DNA from: an uncultured bacterium | GTDB lineage: Bacteria > Cyanobacteriota > Vampirovibrionia > Gastranaerophilales > Gastranaerophilaceae | Direction: 5' to 3' | Length of the DNA: 64,000 nt | Assembly (NCBI GenBank): GCA_902776035.1 | Contig: CACYOO010000004.1 | Coordinates: 1 to 64,000, forward strand | Part shown: piece by piece, positions 41,344 through 51,197 of the stretch | How the letters are laid out: every line of letters starts with the position of its first letter | How positions within the stretch are numbered: the stretch's first letter is position 1 | Position numbers and translations under genes: made by a program | The notes under the pieces: generated by a model | The model's input: the letters and a program-made list of their open reading frames with translations, nothing else | Told to the model about the DNA's origin: nothing | Databases searched by the model: none

Positions 41344-42272
41344 AAAAGATTTATTTCCATACCTTCTTGAGCGAAGTCAGCTTTATCTGCAATATCACCG
41401 TATAATTTTGCAATAGAATCAAGTTTTTCATCATCATAAGACGGATTATAATGGAAAAATATTACTTTACCTGCCTTGCATGCATCTTGTGCTTCCAATG
41501 CCATATCAAATGTGGAATGTCCAAAACCCTGTTTTGGTGCATGAGGATTTAAGTAATCTTCTGTTGTGTATTGTGCATCATGAATTAATAAATCACAGCC
41601 CCTTGCAAAGCTTGACAGTTTTTGATCTCCACCAAAATAAGTTTCTTTATCTGTTGCATATACAACACTTTTACCTTTATATGTAATTCTGTATATTACA
41701 ACACCCTCCTGAGGATGAGCATAAGATTTGTATGACGTTATTACAACATCATCTTCTCTTATATCTTCATCAAAATCTGCTATTCTTTTTACTATTGGCG
41801 CAGAATTATCTCTTAAAATAATTTGTTCTGTTTCACTTATATCACATATATTCAAATTTGCAGCTATATCACCTAAATCGATAGGAAATGACTTTGTAAA
41901 TAACAATTGTGCTAAATCATCCGCTAGATTTTCATTGTAATCAGACATTCCAAATACATTTAATTCTGTTGTAGGGATATGATTTGGAGAAAAGAATGTA
42001 AAACCTAAAATATGATCTTGATGAATATGACTCAAAAGTAATGTTGCTCTGATAGGTTTTCTTTCTTTTAAATTAGAACCGGACATTATATGATTTTTTA
42101 GTAATTCATTACCTAAATCTATTAAACCGGTTCCTGCATCAAGAATTATTAAATGATTTCCGGCATGAACTTCAACACAGGATGTATTTCCTCCATACGT
42201 CATAAATTTCCTATTTGCACAAGGGTAACTTCCTCTTACGCCTCTAAATTTAATTTTGAATTCATTTGTCAT
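41340..42272 (-). CDS. Metallo-beta-lactamase-fold hydrolase
   Basis: A 310-residue MBL-fold protein with FRGVRGSYPC, ILDAGTGLIDLGNEL, the metal motif LLSHIHQDHILGFTFF (HxHxDH), ATDKETYFGG and a distal IFFHYNPSYDDEKL. It resembles RNase Z-like/PhnP-type hydrolases; the substrate is unassigned. TTG 42290 is in frame, but ATG 42272 has AGGGG eight nt upstream. It overlaps the phosphoesterase gene by 11 nt. An in-cell small-molecule or phosphodiester hydrolase is likely. Confidence 0.85.
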   Translation of the reverse strand: MTNEFKIKFRGVRGSYPCANRKFMTYGGNTSCVEVHAGNHLIILDAGTGLIDLGNELLKNHIMSGSNLKERKPIRATLLLSHIHQDHILGFTFFSPNHIPTTELNVFGMSDYNENLADDLAQLLFTKSFPIDLGDIAANLNICDISETEQIILRDNSAPIVKRIADFDEDIREDDVVITSYKSYAHPQEGVVIYRITYKGKSVVYATDKETYFGGDQKLSSFARGCDLLIHDAQYTTEDYLNPHAPKQGFGHSTFDMALEAQDACKAGKVIFFHYNPSYDDEKLDSIAKLYGDIADKADFAQEGMEINLL

Positions 42273-43278
42273 TATTTTTCCCCTTATCAATTGTTATTGT
42301 TACTGTTCTGTCGTCTTCATCTCCATAATACATAGATGAATGGAATACAAGTAGTTTTGCTTTCTTTTGTATTTCTTTTAATCTTGTTGGCATATATTCT
42401 ATACTAAATACAGATTTATCTTTATAATTTTTAACCGTAACTATTCTAAAAGCATTAGGATAAGATATTAATGCAGGTGTACTAACATGTAAAATATTAC
42501 CATCTTGAGTAACTTTTGTTGTATGATAATGCCCTGTAAATATTGCTATAGGGTTATTATATTTTCTTAAAATCCTATACATACTTTCAGCATTAACTAA
42601 TCTGTGCGAATCACTTGAAAATGGTTGTTTTAAAGGAACATGCATAAAAATTAAAACTGTATTATTACCGGAACGAGATAGTTCTAAATCTAAAAATTCT
42701 AACTGTTCTTTAGGAAGCTCGCCCTGTGCGGTTATTTTCGTATCTATAATTGGATCGAGTGCTATAATTTTATATCCTACTTTTGGAGAAAATGAATAAT
42801 ATGTTTTTTTGAATTTGAATGTAGGATTATATTCATTAAGCATTTTTACAAACCTTTTTTTATCAAGATAACCGCCGTAACATATATCATGGTTTCCAGG
42901 CACAACATAGTATTTGTATTTTAGTCTGTTTGCGTGGTCAAAAAACAGTCTTAAATTTTTTTCATAAGGAACGTCAATAACATCTCCTGTAAAAAATACA
43001 AAATCTAAATCAGGGGTTTCATTTATCACATCAATAGCATCATCAAGCAATTGAGCAGAACTTGCGGTCATCCTATATGATTTATTTACTTTTTCTACTG
43101 ATAAATGGTCATCACTTATTTGTGCAAATCTTAAAACATTTACAGACTTCCCGATAGCGGTATTATTTGTGTAAACAATCATTATTCCTGCTGTTGCTAT
43201 TGCAACAGTAAGTGTGAAAATTGTATTTAAAATTTTCGAAAACAGATTTCCTTTTTTTCTTTTATTTTGTCTATGCAT
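42262..43278 (-). CDS. Membrane-anchored metallophosphoesterase
   Basis: A 338-residue calcineurin-type phosphoesterase. A basic N-terminus (MHRQNKRKKGNLFSK) precedes a membrane helix (about 16-35), so the catalytic domain faces the periplasm. The motifs are AQISDDHLSV, FTGDVIDVPY, VPGNHDICYGG, IFMHVPLKQ and FTGHYHTTKV. It may act on lipid-linked or nucleotide phosphates. It overlaps both neighbours by 8-11 nt. Confidence 0.88.
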   Translation of the reverse strand: MHRQNKRKKGNLFSKILNTIFTLTVAIATAGIMIVYTNNTAIGKSVNVLRFAQISDDHLSVEKVNKSYRMTASSAQLLDDAIDVINETPDLDFVFFTGDVIDVPYEKNLRLFFDHANRLKYKYYVVPGNHDICYGGYLDKKRFVKMLNEYNPTFKFKKTYYSFSPKVGYKIIALDPIIDTKITAQGELPKEQLEFLDLELSRSGNNTVLIFMHVPLKQPFSSDSHRLVNAESMYRILRKYNNPIAIFTGHYHTTKVTQDGNILHVSTPALISYPNAFRIVTVKNYKDKSVFSIEYMPTRLKEIQKKAKLLVFHSSMYYGDEDDRTVTITIDKGKNNDK

Positions 43279-44716
43279 TTGTATTAAATCTCTTTTCTAT
43301 TTTTATTTTCATACTATTATAGCCGGCATTATCATTTAATCTTTCGTATAAATTCATAAGAGCCAAATATAATGTTTTATTGTTAGGATTCATTTCTATA
43401 CCGTTTTCTAATATTTTTATAGCAAGATTGTATTTTCCTGTATTATAATAAATACAGCTTAAATCAATGTAATCCAAAGGACTTATTGGTGTAACCTGAA
43501 GTGCAATATTTAAATATTGTACATATTTTAGCTTATCATCAAGTTCTTTATAGCATTGAGAAAGGTTATAGTAATATATAGGTCGTCTGCTGTCTGCTAC
43601 GATTGCTTTATTAAAATTAAGTATAGCAAGCTCATATCTTCGCATTGCAAGGTTACATAAGCCCATGTAGTTATAAACATCTGCATAAGGATATTCCGGC
43701 TCAACTATTTCAAGATTAAATAAAGCATTTTGATAATCTGAAGTATTATATTCTATTTTAGCAAGTTCCAATCTGTAAATTGTTGTAGGATTTAATTTTA
43801 CAGCTTTTTTCATGCAATTTTTCGCATTTTGATAATCTCCGAGTAAATAATAATTTTTTGCAAACATTGAATATGCAAAATCGGATGTCGGATTGAGTAT
43901 AATATAATTTTTTAATGTATCAATAGATTTTTCATATTTATCTGTTTTAAAGTATGATATTGCAAGTGCCAATTGTGAAGGTGCAAAATTAGAATTTAAA
44001 TTTACAGATTTTATGTAATATGGTATTGCTTCAGGATAATCGTCTTTTGATGTATAATAATCACCTATCAAATAGTGTGTTCTATAATCTTCAGGATTAA
44101 CTTTTAACGCTTTTTTCAGGTATGACAAATATTTGTCGTTATCACCTTTTTGTTTGTATAAAAGTGCTAAATTTATATATGGTTGAATATATGTTTTGCT
44201 GACTGATGCAGATTTTTTAAAATATTTTTCTGCTGCCGTAAGATTATTTTTAACCATATATGTCATACCAAGATTATTGTATGCTATATAATTTTTGTTA
44301 TCTTCCGATACTGCCATAAAAAAGTTTTTTATAGCATTGTCGTAATCTTGACTTAAATAATACTGCTTACCCTGTCGGTTATAATATTCTGAAGTGTTTA
44401 CGGGTTGATAAATAACACTTTTAGGAATATCAATAATAGATAAATTGCTTAACTGTTTTTGTTTATCAAGAGTCATTTTTGTTCTTGATAAATCATCATT
44501 TGTTGCAAGAGGTAAAATCCTGTTTTTCATTTCTATTGCTTTAGAATATTTAGAATCAATGATAAGAACATAGTTTAAATATTCAAGTGCCTTTGATGTT
44601 TCACCTGCTGTAAGGTAGTTTTCAGCCATGTCAAAATAATCATCAGCCAATTCATCACTATAACAAGGCAAAATAAGTATTAATAGTATAAGAATAAATA
44701 ATGGTATCTTTTTCAT
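43271..44716 (-). CDS. Secreted multi-TPR protein
   Basis: A 481-residue exported protein with a signal peptide (MKKIPLFILILLILILPCYS) and about ten tetratricopeptide repeats (YNNLGMTYMVKNNLTAAEKY, YINLALLYKQKGDNDKYLSY). A periplasmic scaffold for envelope or glycan assembly is likely. Its start overlaps the GT2 gene stop by 4 nt. Confidence 0.88.
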   Translation of the reverse strand: MKKIPLFILILLILILPCYSDELADDYFDMAENYLTAGETSKALEYLNYVLIIDSKYSKAIEMKNRILPLATNDDLSRTKMTLDKQKQLSNLSIIDIPKSVIYQPVNTSEYYNRQGKQYYLSQDYDNAIKNFFMAVSEDNKNYIAYNNLGMTYMVKNNLTAAEKYFKKSASVSKTYIQPYINLALLYKQKGDNDKYLSYLKKALKVNPEDYRTHYLIGDYYTSKDDYPEAIPYYIKSVNLNSNFAPSQLALAISYFKTDKYEKSIDTLKNYIILNPTSDFAYSMFAKNYYLLGDYQNAKNCMKKAVKLNPTTIYRLELAKIEYNTSDYQNALFNLEIVEPEYPYADVYNYMGLCNLAMRRYELAILNFNKAIVADSRRPIYYYNLSQCYKELDDKLKYVQYLNIALQVTPISPLDYIDLSCIYYNTGKYNLAIKILENGIEMNPNNKTLYLALMNLYERLNDNAGYNSMKIKIEKRFNTNA

Positions 44717-46272
44717 TGCTTCCTCTGATTTAGTCTTATATCTTCGATAATACTAATTGTTTTTTTTACTAAGCACGCTGAACAAGAATTCCAAATAAAT
44801 GTTTGCAATTCTTCTTGCATATTACGTCCTTTAAATTCGTAATTACAAGTTCCTTTTATCATATTTTGACTTCCGTCAATAAGACTTTGAAAATACTCAC
44901 AGCAATAACATATTTTTAATTGAAATCCATAATCATTTAATTTTGTTGTTAATTCATTAAGAGCTTCTATTATTCTTATTTGCTTGCTTGATTTAAATTT
45001 TTTCTTTTTAAATGAAAATACAACCATAGCAAGTCCGTTTTCAGAAATAAAATCAAGTTTACAAGGTATATTTGATTTTCCGTTTGTAGCAAGAACTTTT
45101 ACTGTATATTTTTGAACATTTTTCTTATCTGAACTTTTAAAAAAGTATTTTCTTACAAATCTGCAAGGCGGGAAATTAGATATAATATGCCCTATAGAAT
45201 AAATAGGATATAACATAAGATACCAAAAATCACCTGCATACATTTCAGATTTAACTATACTTATTGCAAAACTCAACAGTAACACTGAAAATATGGCAAA
45301 TACAATTATAAAATTAAACATAAAGTAGAATTTATATGAAACATATAAATAAAAAACGGATAAAAACGATATAACCAATGCACTCGGTGCTACAAGTGAT
45401 AGAATATGCTCAATAAATTTAAATTTAAACGAAAACAGACTTTTAAAACATTGTTTAAATAACTTTAACCTGTAACTTAAAGATGGTTTTTCGATTTTAT
45501 AATTGTATGGTTTTACGTATGCCTTTACGTAAGGCACATAAAGACATGGATAACCAATACTTGAAAGCAAAATGCTGTATTTTAATTCTGCGTTTATATC
45601 CTTTATATCAAGTGCATCCACCTGTTCTACAAAGTCTTTTCTTATTGCAAACAGATTTCCGTCAACTTTATCTGAAAGTTTTAGTAAAGCACGAGATTTT
45701 CTAATGAATTTATTCATATACTTTGTATATGTAAATACCATTTTCTCTGAAAAATTCATGTTTTCATTATCTATAATAACCGTTTGTCCTGTAATAACAG
45801 GAGAAGAATTTAATGCGGCATTGACATTTGTTAAAAAGTCTTTTTCTATATACCTGTCAACATCTACAAAAACATAAGATTTTATAAACTTATCTTCTCT
45901 TATGCTTTCTAATAATATAGATATAGCTTGGCTTTTTCCGACTGTTACACCGTCATTTAAATTTAAAACTCTTATATTGGTATCGACAGGAATTATATCT
46001 TCCGAATGGTCATTACAATTATCTAAAATAACGTGTATAATAAAATTTTGTACCGGATAATTTTGTGAAAATAGCATTTTCAACATATTTGTCAATGCTT
46101 CATGCTGATTATGTACGTATAAAATAACACAAAGCGTTTCAGGTTCAATTAAAGGCGCACCTTGTTTTTCTCGCATTAAACGCTTGCTATTTAAGCTTTT
46201 TATGGCTAAAACAAAGAAATAAAACGAAAATATTATTACATATATATATATTAAGTCTAAGATAAATTCCAT
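44713..46272 (-). CDS. Membrane glycosyltransferase family 2
   Basis: A 519-residue GT2. An N-terminal helix leads into the catalytic domain (VILYVHNQHEALTNML, LDNCNDHSEDI, YVFVDVDRYIEKDFL). Two or three helices follow at about residues 300-380, then a soluble Cys-bearing tail (LKICYCCEYFQSL, TCNYEF, WNSCSACLVKK). The canonical QxxRW is not obvious. ATG 46272 is used because the extension to 46311 is atypical. It heads the five-gene operon. Confidence 0.82.
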   Translation of the reverse strand: MEFILDLIYIYVIIFSFYFFVLAIKSLNSKRLMREKQGAPLIEPETLCVILYVHNQHEALTNMLKMLFSQNYPVQNFIIHVILDNCNDHSEDIIPVDTNIRVLNLNDGVTVGKSQAISILLESIREDKFIKSYVFVDVDRYIEKDFLTNVNAALNSSPVITGQTVIIDNENMNFSEKMVFTYTKYMNKFIRKSRALLKLSDKVDGNLFAIRKDFVEQVDALDIKDINAELKYSILLSSIGYPCLYVPYVKAYVKPYNYKIEKPSLSYRLKLFKQCFKSLFSFKFKFIEHILSLVAPSALVISFLSVFYLYVSYKFYFMFNFIIVFAIFSVLLLSFAISIVKSEMYAGDFWYLMLYPIYSIGHIISNFPPCRFVRKYFFKSSDKKNVQKYTVKVLATNGKSNIPCKLDFISENGLAMVVFSFKKKKFKSSKQIRIIEALNELTTKLNDYGFQLKICYCCEYFQSLIDGSQNMIKGTCNYEFKGRNMQEELQTFIWNSCSACLVKKTISIIEDIRLNQRKQ

Positions 46273-46412
46273 AGCTCTGCGCCTATACAAAATTATAGTA
46301 CAAAAAAACAATAAAAAAAGTGTTTAAGATAAAAATCCGTAATATTAAGAAATATTTTATTTTAATTTTCCCTATTTTATGTAATTATGAAAAAAACTCG
46401 TAAGGAGGAAAT

Positions 46413-47327
46413 ATGGCAGAGTATATGTATTTAGACGGTAAATTTGTTGAGTCGGAAAAAGCTTCAATTCCTGTAATGACACATGCATTTTTATATGGTA
46501 CAGCTGTTTTTGAGGGATTAAGAGCATATTATAATGAAGAAGAAGGACAGTTATATGTTTTCAGAGCAAAAGAACATTTTGAAAGAATGTTTAAAAGTGC
46601 AAAAATAATGTATATGGATACTGTCTATACATTAGAAGAACATTTGGATATACTGAAAAAATTATTAAAGAAAAACAATTATAAACATGATGTTTATATA
46701 AGACCAATAATTTATAAATCTGCAAACAGAATAGGACCTCATTTGATTGATAATCCTGATAAATATTTAATATTTTCATTCCCTATGGACGGATATTTTG
46801 CAGACAAGGGTTTAAAATGTTGTGTATCATCATGGAGAAGAAATTCTGACAACTCTATACCTCCAAGAGCAAAAATAAACGGAGCTTATGTCAATGCATC
46901 ACTTATTTCAACAGATGCAAGACTGAACGGTTTTGATGAAGCTATTGTCTTATCTCAGTCAGGCAAAGTTGCAGAGGGTGCAGCTATGAATTTATTCTTA
47001 ATCATGGATGGAAAACTTGTTACAACATCCACCACATCTGATATGTTAACAGGTGTTACCAGAAATACAGTAATTCAACTTGCAAAAGAAGTTTTTAACA
47101 TGCCTGTTGAAGAAAGAACGATAGACAGAAGTGAATTATATACGGCTGATGAAGCATTTTTCTCAGGTACAGGAGCTCAAATTGTACCTATTTGTTCTAT
47201 CGACAATAGGGCGGTAGGTAACGGTGAAGTCGGAGAAAAAGTAAAAGAGATACAAGATTTATATTACAATGTTGTGAAGGGAAAAGTTCCTAAGTATAAA
47301 GAATGGTGTACTGCTATATATGATTAG
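46413..47327 (+). CDS. ilvE: Branched-chain amino acid aminotransferase
   Basis: A 304-residue class IV aminotransferase for the last step of Val, Leu and Ile synthesis. It has HAFLYGTAVFEGLRAYYN, VYIRPIIYKS, RAKINGAYVNASLIS with the PLP lysine in INGAYVNA context, GFDEAIVLSQSGKVAEG and FFSGTGAQIVPI. GGAGG lies 6 nt upstream of ATG 46413. It overlaps the MlaE-like gene by 8 nt. Confidence 0.95.
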   Translation: MAEYMYLDGKFVESEKASIPVMTHAFLYGTAVFEGLRAYYNEEEGQLYVFRAKEHFERMFKSAKIMYMDTVYTLEEHLDILKKLLKKNNYKHDVYIRPIIYKSANRIGPHLIDNPDKYLIFSFPMDGYFADKGLKCCVSSWRRNSDNSIPPRAKINGAYVNASLISTDARLNGFDEAIVLSQSGKVAEGAAMNLFLIMDGKLVTTSTTSDMLTGVTRNTVIQLAKEVFNMPVEERTIDRSELYTADEAFFSGTGAQIVPICSIDNRAVGNGEVGEKVKEIQDLYYNVVKGKVPKYKEWCTAIYD

Positions 47328-48066
47328 TTTCTTTGGTCTTTGCGTTCAAAATTTAATAACATCTGTAAAATATTTATTGTCAGGAGAAATGCGGTTAAAA
47401 AATATGCTTAATCAAGCTGCGGCTATAAGTTATGATTCACTGCCAATATCATTAATTATATCTTTTATTGCTGCTGCTGTCATTGCAATACAAGTATCAA
47501 AACAATTTTTAATGACAGGTGCTGATACTTATATTGGCGGTACAATTACACTTGTTATAATAAGAGAAATTGCACCGGGATTTACCGCTTTAGCCATAAG
47601 TGCAAGAGCAGGTACATCAATTTCTGCTGAAATTGCAAATATGCAGGTAACTTCTCAAGTTGATGCAATAAAAACATCAAAAGTTAATCCTGTAGGATAT
47701 TTTTTTACTCCAAGAATAACCGCAGGCATGTTAACTGTTCCTCTTGTTGTTATTATTACTGAATTAATAGGCATAATAGGCGGAATGATTGTTTCTTATG
47801 CAACAATCGGACTGCATCCTAACAGATATATAAACTCTGTATGGTTATGGCTTCAAACAAGAGATATTTATATTAGTTTAATTAAAGCAAGCGTATTTGG
47901 CGGAATTGTAGCACTTGTATGTGCAACACAGGGATATTTAACTCATGGCGGTGCAAAAGATGTAGGCAAATCTACAACTCAAGCAGCTATAAAATCTACG
48001 ATAATTCTATTGATAGCAGATTTTGTAATTAATATCTTATTCTATCTAAATCGTAGTATTTTGTAA
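47320..48066 (+). CDS. MlaE/YrbE-family ABC permease
   Basis: A 248-residue permease of the MlaE family, which moves phospholipids or related lipids between membranes. It has IREIAPGFTALAISARAGTS, EIANMQVTSQVDAIKT, the conserved VNPVGYFFTPRITAGML and a C-terminal YLTHGGAKDVGKSTTQA. Partner MlaF/MlaD genes are not adjacent. The unusual neighbour is ilvE, overlapping by 8 nt. Confidence 0.9.
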   Translation: MISFFGLCVQNLITSVKYLLSGEMRLKNMLNQAAAISYDSLPISLIISFIAAAVIAIQVSKQFLMTGADTYIGGTITLVIIREIAPGFTALAISARAGTSISAEIANMQVTSQVDAIKTSKVNPVGYFFTPRITAGMLTVPLVVIITELIGIIGGMIVSYATIGLHPNRYINSVWLWLQTRDIYISLIKASVFGGIVALVCATQGYLTHGGAKDVGKSTTQAAIKSTIILLIADFVINILFYLNRSIL

Positions 48067-48101
48067 TATGCAACCATTACAATTATATGGTGCATTCATG
48101 T

Positions 48102-48397
48102 TTATATATTTTTTCTGTACCAAACTTCAAACTTTTCAATTTGTTCTTTTAAATCACTGTAATTACCATTAAAATTAATACACCTGTCATCAATAATTAA
48201 GTATGCCGGAACTTTTACATTAGTTACATTTTCGACATACAAATCAAGACCATTTTCTACAATCCATTTTGATGCAATTAAAGAAAATCATAAGCTCCTT
48301 CTTTTATATTCGGTATAAAATTTTCGTCATATTTTCCGTCATAAGTGTTTAAAACACCATCTAAATCAAATAATATCGTTTTTTTAAATTTATTCAT
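48102..48397 (-). pseudogene. Disrupted HAD-like hydrolase gene
   Basis: ATG 48397 starts MNKFKKTILFDLDGVLNTYD (the DxDG phosphatase motif) and reads to GAYDFL before an early stop at 48278-48280. In another frame the sequence resumes as LIASKWIVENGLDLYVENV, then VPAYLIIDDRCINFNGNYSD and ends at 48102. Both parts match a known small HAD family of about 125 aa. The middle segment is missing, so a deletion of roughly 60 nt and a frameshift broke the gene. Confidence 0.8.
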
Positions 48398-48457
48398 ACT
48401 TCTTTCCGTTACACGTGTGTAATGATTTATAAAAATTATAGCATTATTATTACATAT

Positions 48458-48715
48458 ATGCAACAGGTTGACAAAGAAAATCTAAAATCATTTGGAAAAA
48501 TGATTAAACAATTAAGAATGGCTAAATCATTGTCATTAAATAAATTAGCATTTTCTACAGATGGAGTTACATCTGCAACATTGAGCAGAATTGAAAACGG
48601 TCAAGTTGATTTTAAATTTTCTACCTTGATAAGATTATCTCAAACACTTGATATACCATTATCACAACTTTTTGACGGCTATGTTTATCAAAATATATCT
48701 GATGAGCTTAGTTAA
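48458..48715 (+). CDS. XRE-family helix-turn-helix regulator
   Basis: An 85-residue single-domain Cro/C1 protein (FGKMIKQLRMAKSLSLNKLA, SATLSRIENGQVDFKFSTLI). The ATG at 48458 is used over the upstream in-frame ATG 48422, which gives a non-homologous hydrophobic leader. It is divergent from the HAD pseudogene by 60 nt. Confidence 0.85.
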   Translation: MQQVDKENLKSFGKMIKQLRMAKSLSLNKLAFSTDGVTSATLSRIENGQVDFKFSTLIRLSQTLDIPLSQLFDGYVYQNISDELS

Positions 48716-48749
48716 TATTTTTAAATATTATTTAATGAGATACTTCGTA

Positions 48750-49781
48750 CTATATAAAATCCATAACATTTGATGTAGGGGCATAACCTTTATCAATAAT
48801 ACCCTGTTTACGTTTTTTACGGTATAACATATCAACAAATGCCTCTAATCTTGTTATAAAGCCGGCTTCACCCGTATGTTCATCTATTGTTAGATTTAGT
48901 AACGGCTTTTTAAATTGTTTTGAACGTCTTGTAATTCTTTCAATCATTAATGAATCAGGACCGCATCCAAAAGCAGTTATTGTGATAAGTCCGTCAATTT
49001 TATTATCTCTTAAATAATGTCCTGCACAGCCGGTCATTTCTGTTTCGTTTGCCCAATATATTTGCTGTCCTAAGGAACTAACTCCTTCTTCAAGTTGTTC
49101 ATCAGTCAATTGATATGCTGTATAAACCTTAACTCCCATTTTATTAAGCTTGTCTATAACTTTCATTGAAGCTCTTTCGTCATAAATATTATATCCATGC
49201 GATACAAGAGCAACAGATATTGGATATTCTGTTTCATCTTTTTCAATTGTAAGTTTACCTTTTATAGCATTTTTTAGGGCATTATCGTATGACATACCTG
49301 ATTTCAGCATAACTTGAAAGTTATTATAAACTTTCCAGCCGGCTTTTGATGCATTTTTAATTCTTTCCATGTCAAATATACCAAAAGGACTGACACATTC
49401 TTGCAAAAACGAATATAATCCCTTTCCGTTTTCTGATTTATCAAGAGTTGGTTCAATCATTTGAAAATCCTGTTTTACAACATTTCTGATTAAATCAGGT
49501 AATCCCCTGATTTTTGAGCAGTTATATATTTTAGGAATGAAAGATTGTAAGGACGGTACAAGTATTTTTTCAACACCTTTTTCAATAAGGTTTAATACGT
49601 GCCCTACAAAGATTTTTACAGGCAGACAGGTTTCGGTTACAACCAGTGCAGAACCACTTGTTAATGTTTTTTTTGTGGTTTTATCTGATAAAATAACTTC
49701 TATACCTATAGCTGAAAAAAATCCGTATAAAAACGGGTATATATTGTAATATGATAATCCTCTTGGAATCCCTATTTTCAT
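48750..49781 (-). CDS. Stand-alone DUF2229 (acyl-CoA dehydratase activase-related) protein
   Basis: A 343-residue DUF2229 protein. It has the N-terminal IGIPRGLSYYNIYPF, Cys52 in VVTETCLPVKIF, a further Cys in YNCSKIRGLPDL, TGCAGHYLRD and TAFGCGPDSLMIER. In many clostridia the domain is fused behind the ASKHA ATPase activase of 2-hydroxyacyl-CoA dehydratases. Here it stands alone. The conserved Cys residues suggest Fe-S binding. Confidence 0.82.
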   Translation of the reverse strand: MKIGIPRGLSYYNIYPFLYGFFSAIGIEVILSDKTTKKTLTSGSALVVTETCLPVKIFVGHVLNLIEKGVEKILVPSLQSFIPKIYNCSKIRGLPDLIRNVVKQDFQMIEPTLDKSENGKGLYSFLQECVSPFGIFDMERIKNASKAGWKVYNNFQVMLKSGMSYDNALKNAIKGKLTIEKDETEYPISVALVSHGYNIYDERASMKVIDKLNKMGVKVYTAYQLTDEQLEEGVSSLGQQIYWANETEMTGCAGHYLRDNKIDGLITITAFGCGPDSLMIERITRRSKQFKKPLLNLTIDEHTGEAGFITRLEAFVDMLYRKKRKQGIIDKGYAPTSNVMDFI

Positions 49782-49844
49782 ATCAACCTTCCATTTTGTC
49801 TATATTTAAATAATATCTTAAACAAAAAAAAATATCTATATTGT

Positions 49845-51140
49845 TTATTTTGCTTTTAATTTTTTACGTCTTTCAATTATTTTAGCCATTATCTCATCTA
49901 TATTATCAGCCCATATTTTCATAAGGTTTAAAATATTTTCCGTGCATAATGCCATTGAATTTAGCGAAACAAATTCTTCTTTTGAATGGAAATTCACACC
50001 ACCTGTTCCTAAATTTGGTGTTAAAAGACCTCTTACTGTGAGCATTGCTCCGTCTGTTCCGCCTCTTACCGGTGGTTCTTGCGGTACAAGTCCTGTTCTT
50101 GCAATTGCATGTCTTGCATATTCTATTACTTCAGGAAATTCTTCTAAATATGCTTTCATATTTTTGTATGCTTCAATTTTATTAAATGTTATTTTTATAC
50201 CGTTAAATTCTTCGCCAATTTTTTCTAAACATTCTTGTAAATATTTAATTCTTTGTTTTGCCTTTTCATAATCAAAATCTCTTACAATCATTTTTACGGT
50301 AGTTTTGCTTACATCTCCTGATATGTTGTAAACATGATAGAAGCCCTCTCTATCCTGAGTTTTTTCCGGCTTTTCTTCTTTTGGTAATCTTGATAAAAAT
50401 AATGCTGCAGCATCAATTGAATTAATCATTTTATTGTATGCATAACCACTATGTACGGGAATACCTTCAAATGTTATTTCAGGATTAAAAGCGTTAAATG
50501 TTTCGGATTCTATATTACATGCGTTTGAACCATCTACAGTATAAGCTAAATCAGCTCCAAATGTTTTTATATTAAAAAATGAAACACCATAGCCAATTTC
50601 CTCATCAGGAGTAAATGCAAGTTTTATATTCGGATGTTTTATATCCTTGTGTTCTTTTAATATAGTTACTGCCTCAATAATTTCCGCAATACCGGCTTTA
50701 TCGTCTGCACCAAGTAAAGTTGTACCGTCAGATGTTATTATTAAATCATTTTTGTATGGTTCTAAAACTTTTTCTAAAATAATAGTGTCATCTTTTAATT
50801 GTATATTTCCACCGGTATAATCGTGTGTTAAAACTTTGACAGGGCCTGTCGGTGCTTGCTCGCTTGTATCCATGTGGGCAATCAAACCAATAGATAAATC
50901 AGAGTCAATGTTGCCTTTTAATTCTGCGGTAACTATACCTGTTTTATTTTCAAGTTTTACGTTTTGTAATCCGATATATCTTAAGTAATTGGCAAGCTTT
51001 TTAGCAAATTGCATTTGTTTTTTAGTACTTGGTTTTTCATCTTTTTTTGAAGTTTCGCAAGAACCGGTATCTATTTCAGCCATTCTTATGAATAGTTTTT
51101 TTAAACGTTCTTTGTTAATATATTGTGAATATTCTGCCAT
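49845..51140 (-). CDS. pepT: Peptidase T (tripeptidase)
   Basis: A 431-residue M20 zinc aminotripeptidase. It has IAHMDTSEQAPTGPVK, TTLLGADDKAGIAEI, FTPDEEIGYGVSFF, GIPVHSGYAYNK and PVRGGTDGAMLTVRG, the dinuclear zinc site residues. GGAGT is near the ATG. It is divergent from the sugar-porter gene. Confidence 0.95.
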   Translation of the reverse strand: MAEYSQYINKERLKKLFIRMAEIDTGSCETSKKDEKPSTKKQMQFAKKLANYLRYIGLQNVKLENKTGIVTAELKGNIDSDLSIGLIAHMDTSEQAPTGPVKVLTHDYTGGNIQLKDDTIILEKVLEPYKNDLIITSDGTTLLGADDKAGIAEIIEAVTILKEHKDIKHPNIKLAFTPDEEIGYGVSFFNIKTFGADLAYTVDGSNACNIESETFNAFNPEITFEGIPVHSGYAYNKMINSIDAAALFLSRLPKEEKPEKTQDREGFYHVYNISGDVSKTTVKMIVRDFDYEKAKQRIKYLQECLEKIGEEFNGIKITFNKIEAYKNMKAYLEEFPEVIEYARHAIARTGLVPQEPPVRGGTDGAMLTVRGLLTPNLGTGGVNFHSKEEFVSLNSMALCTENILNLMKIWADNIDEIMAKIIERRKKLKAK

Positions 51141-51197
51141 TTTTTATCACTCCTTAACTTTTTTGTATTATTATATACTAAAAAGAAAGGGATATAA

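Noticed and set aside
48458-48715. Toxin-antitoxin pair with the HAD remnant
   Set aside because: The HAD gene is broken and of a non-toxin family, and the two genes are divergent rather than in one operon.
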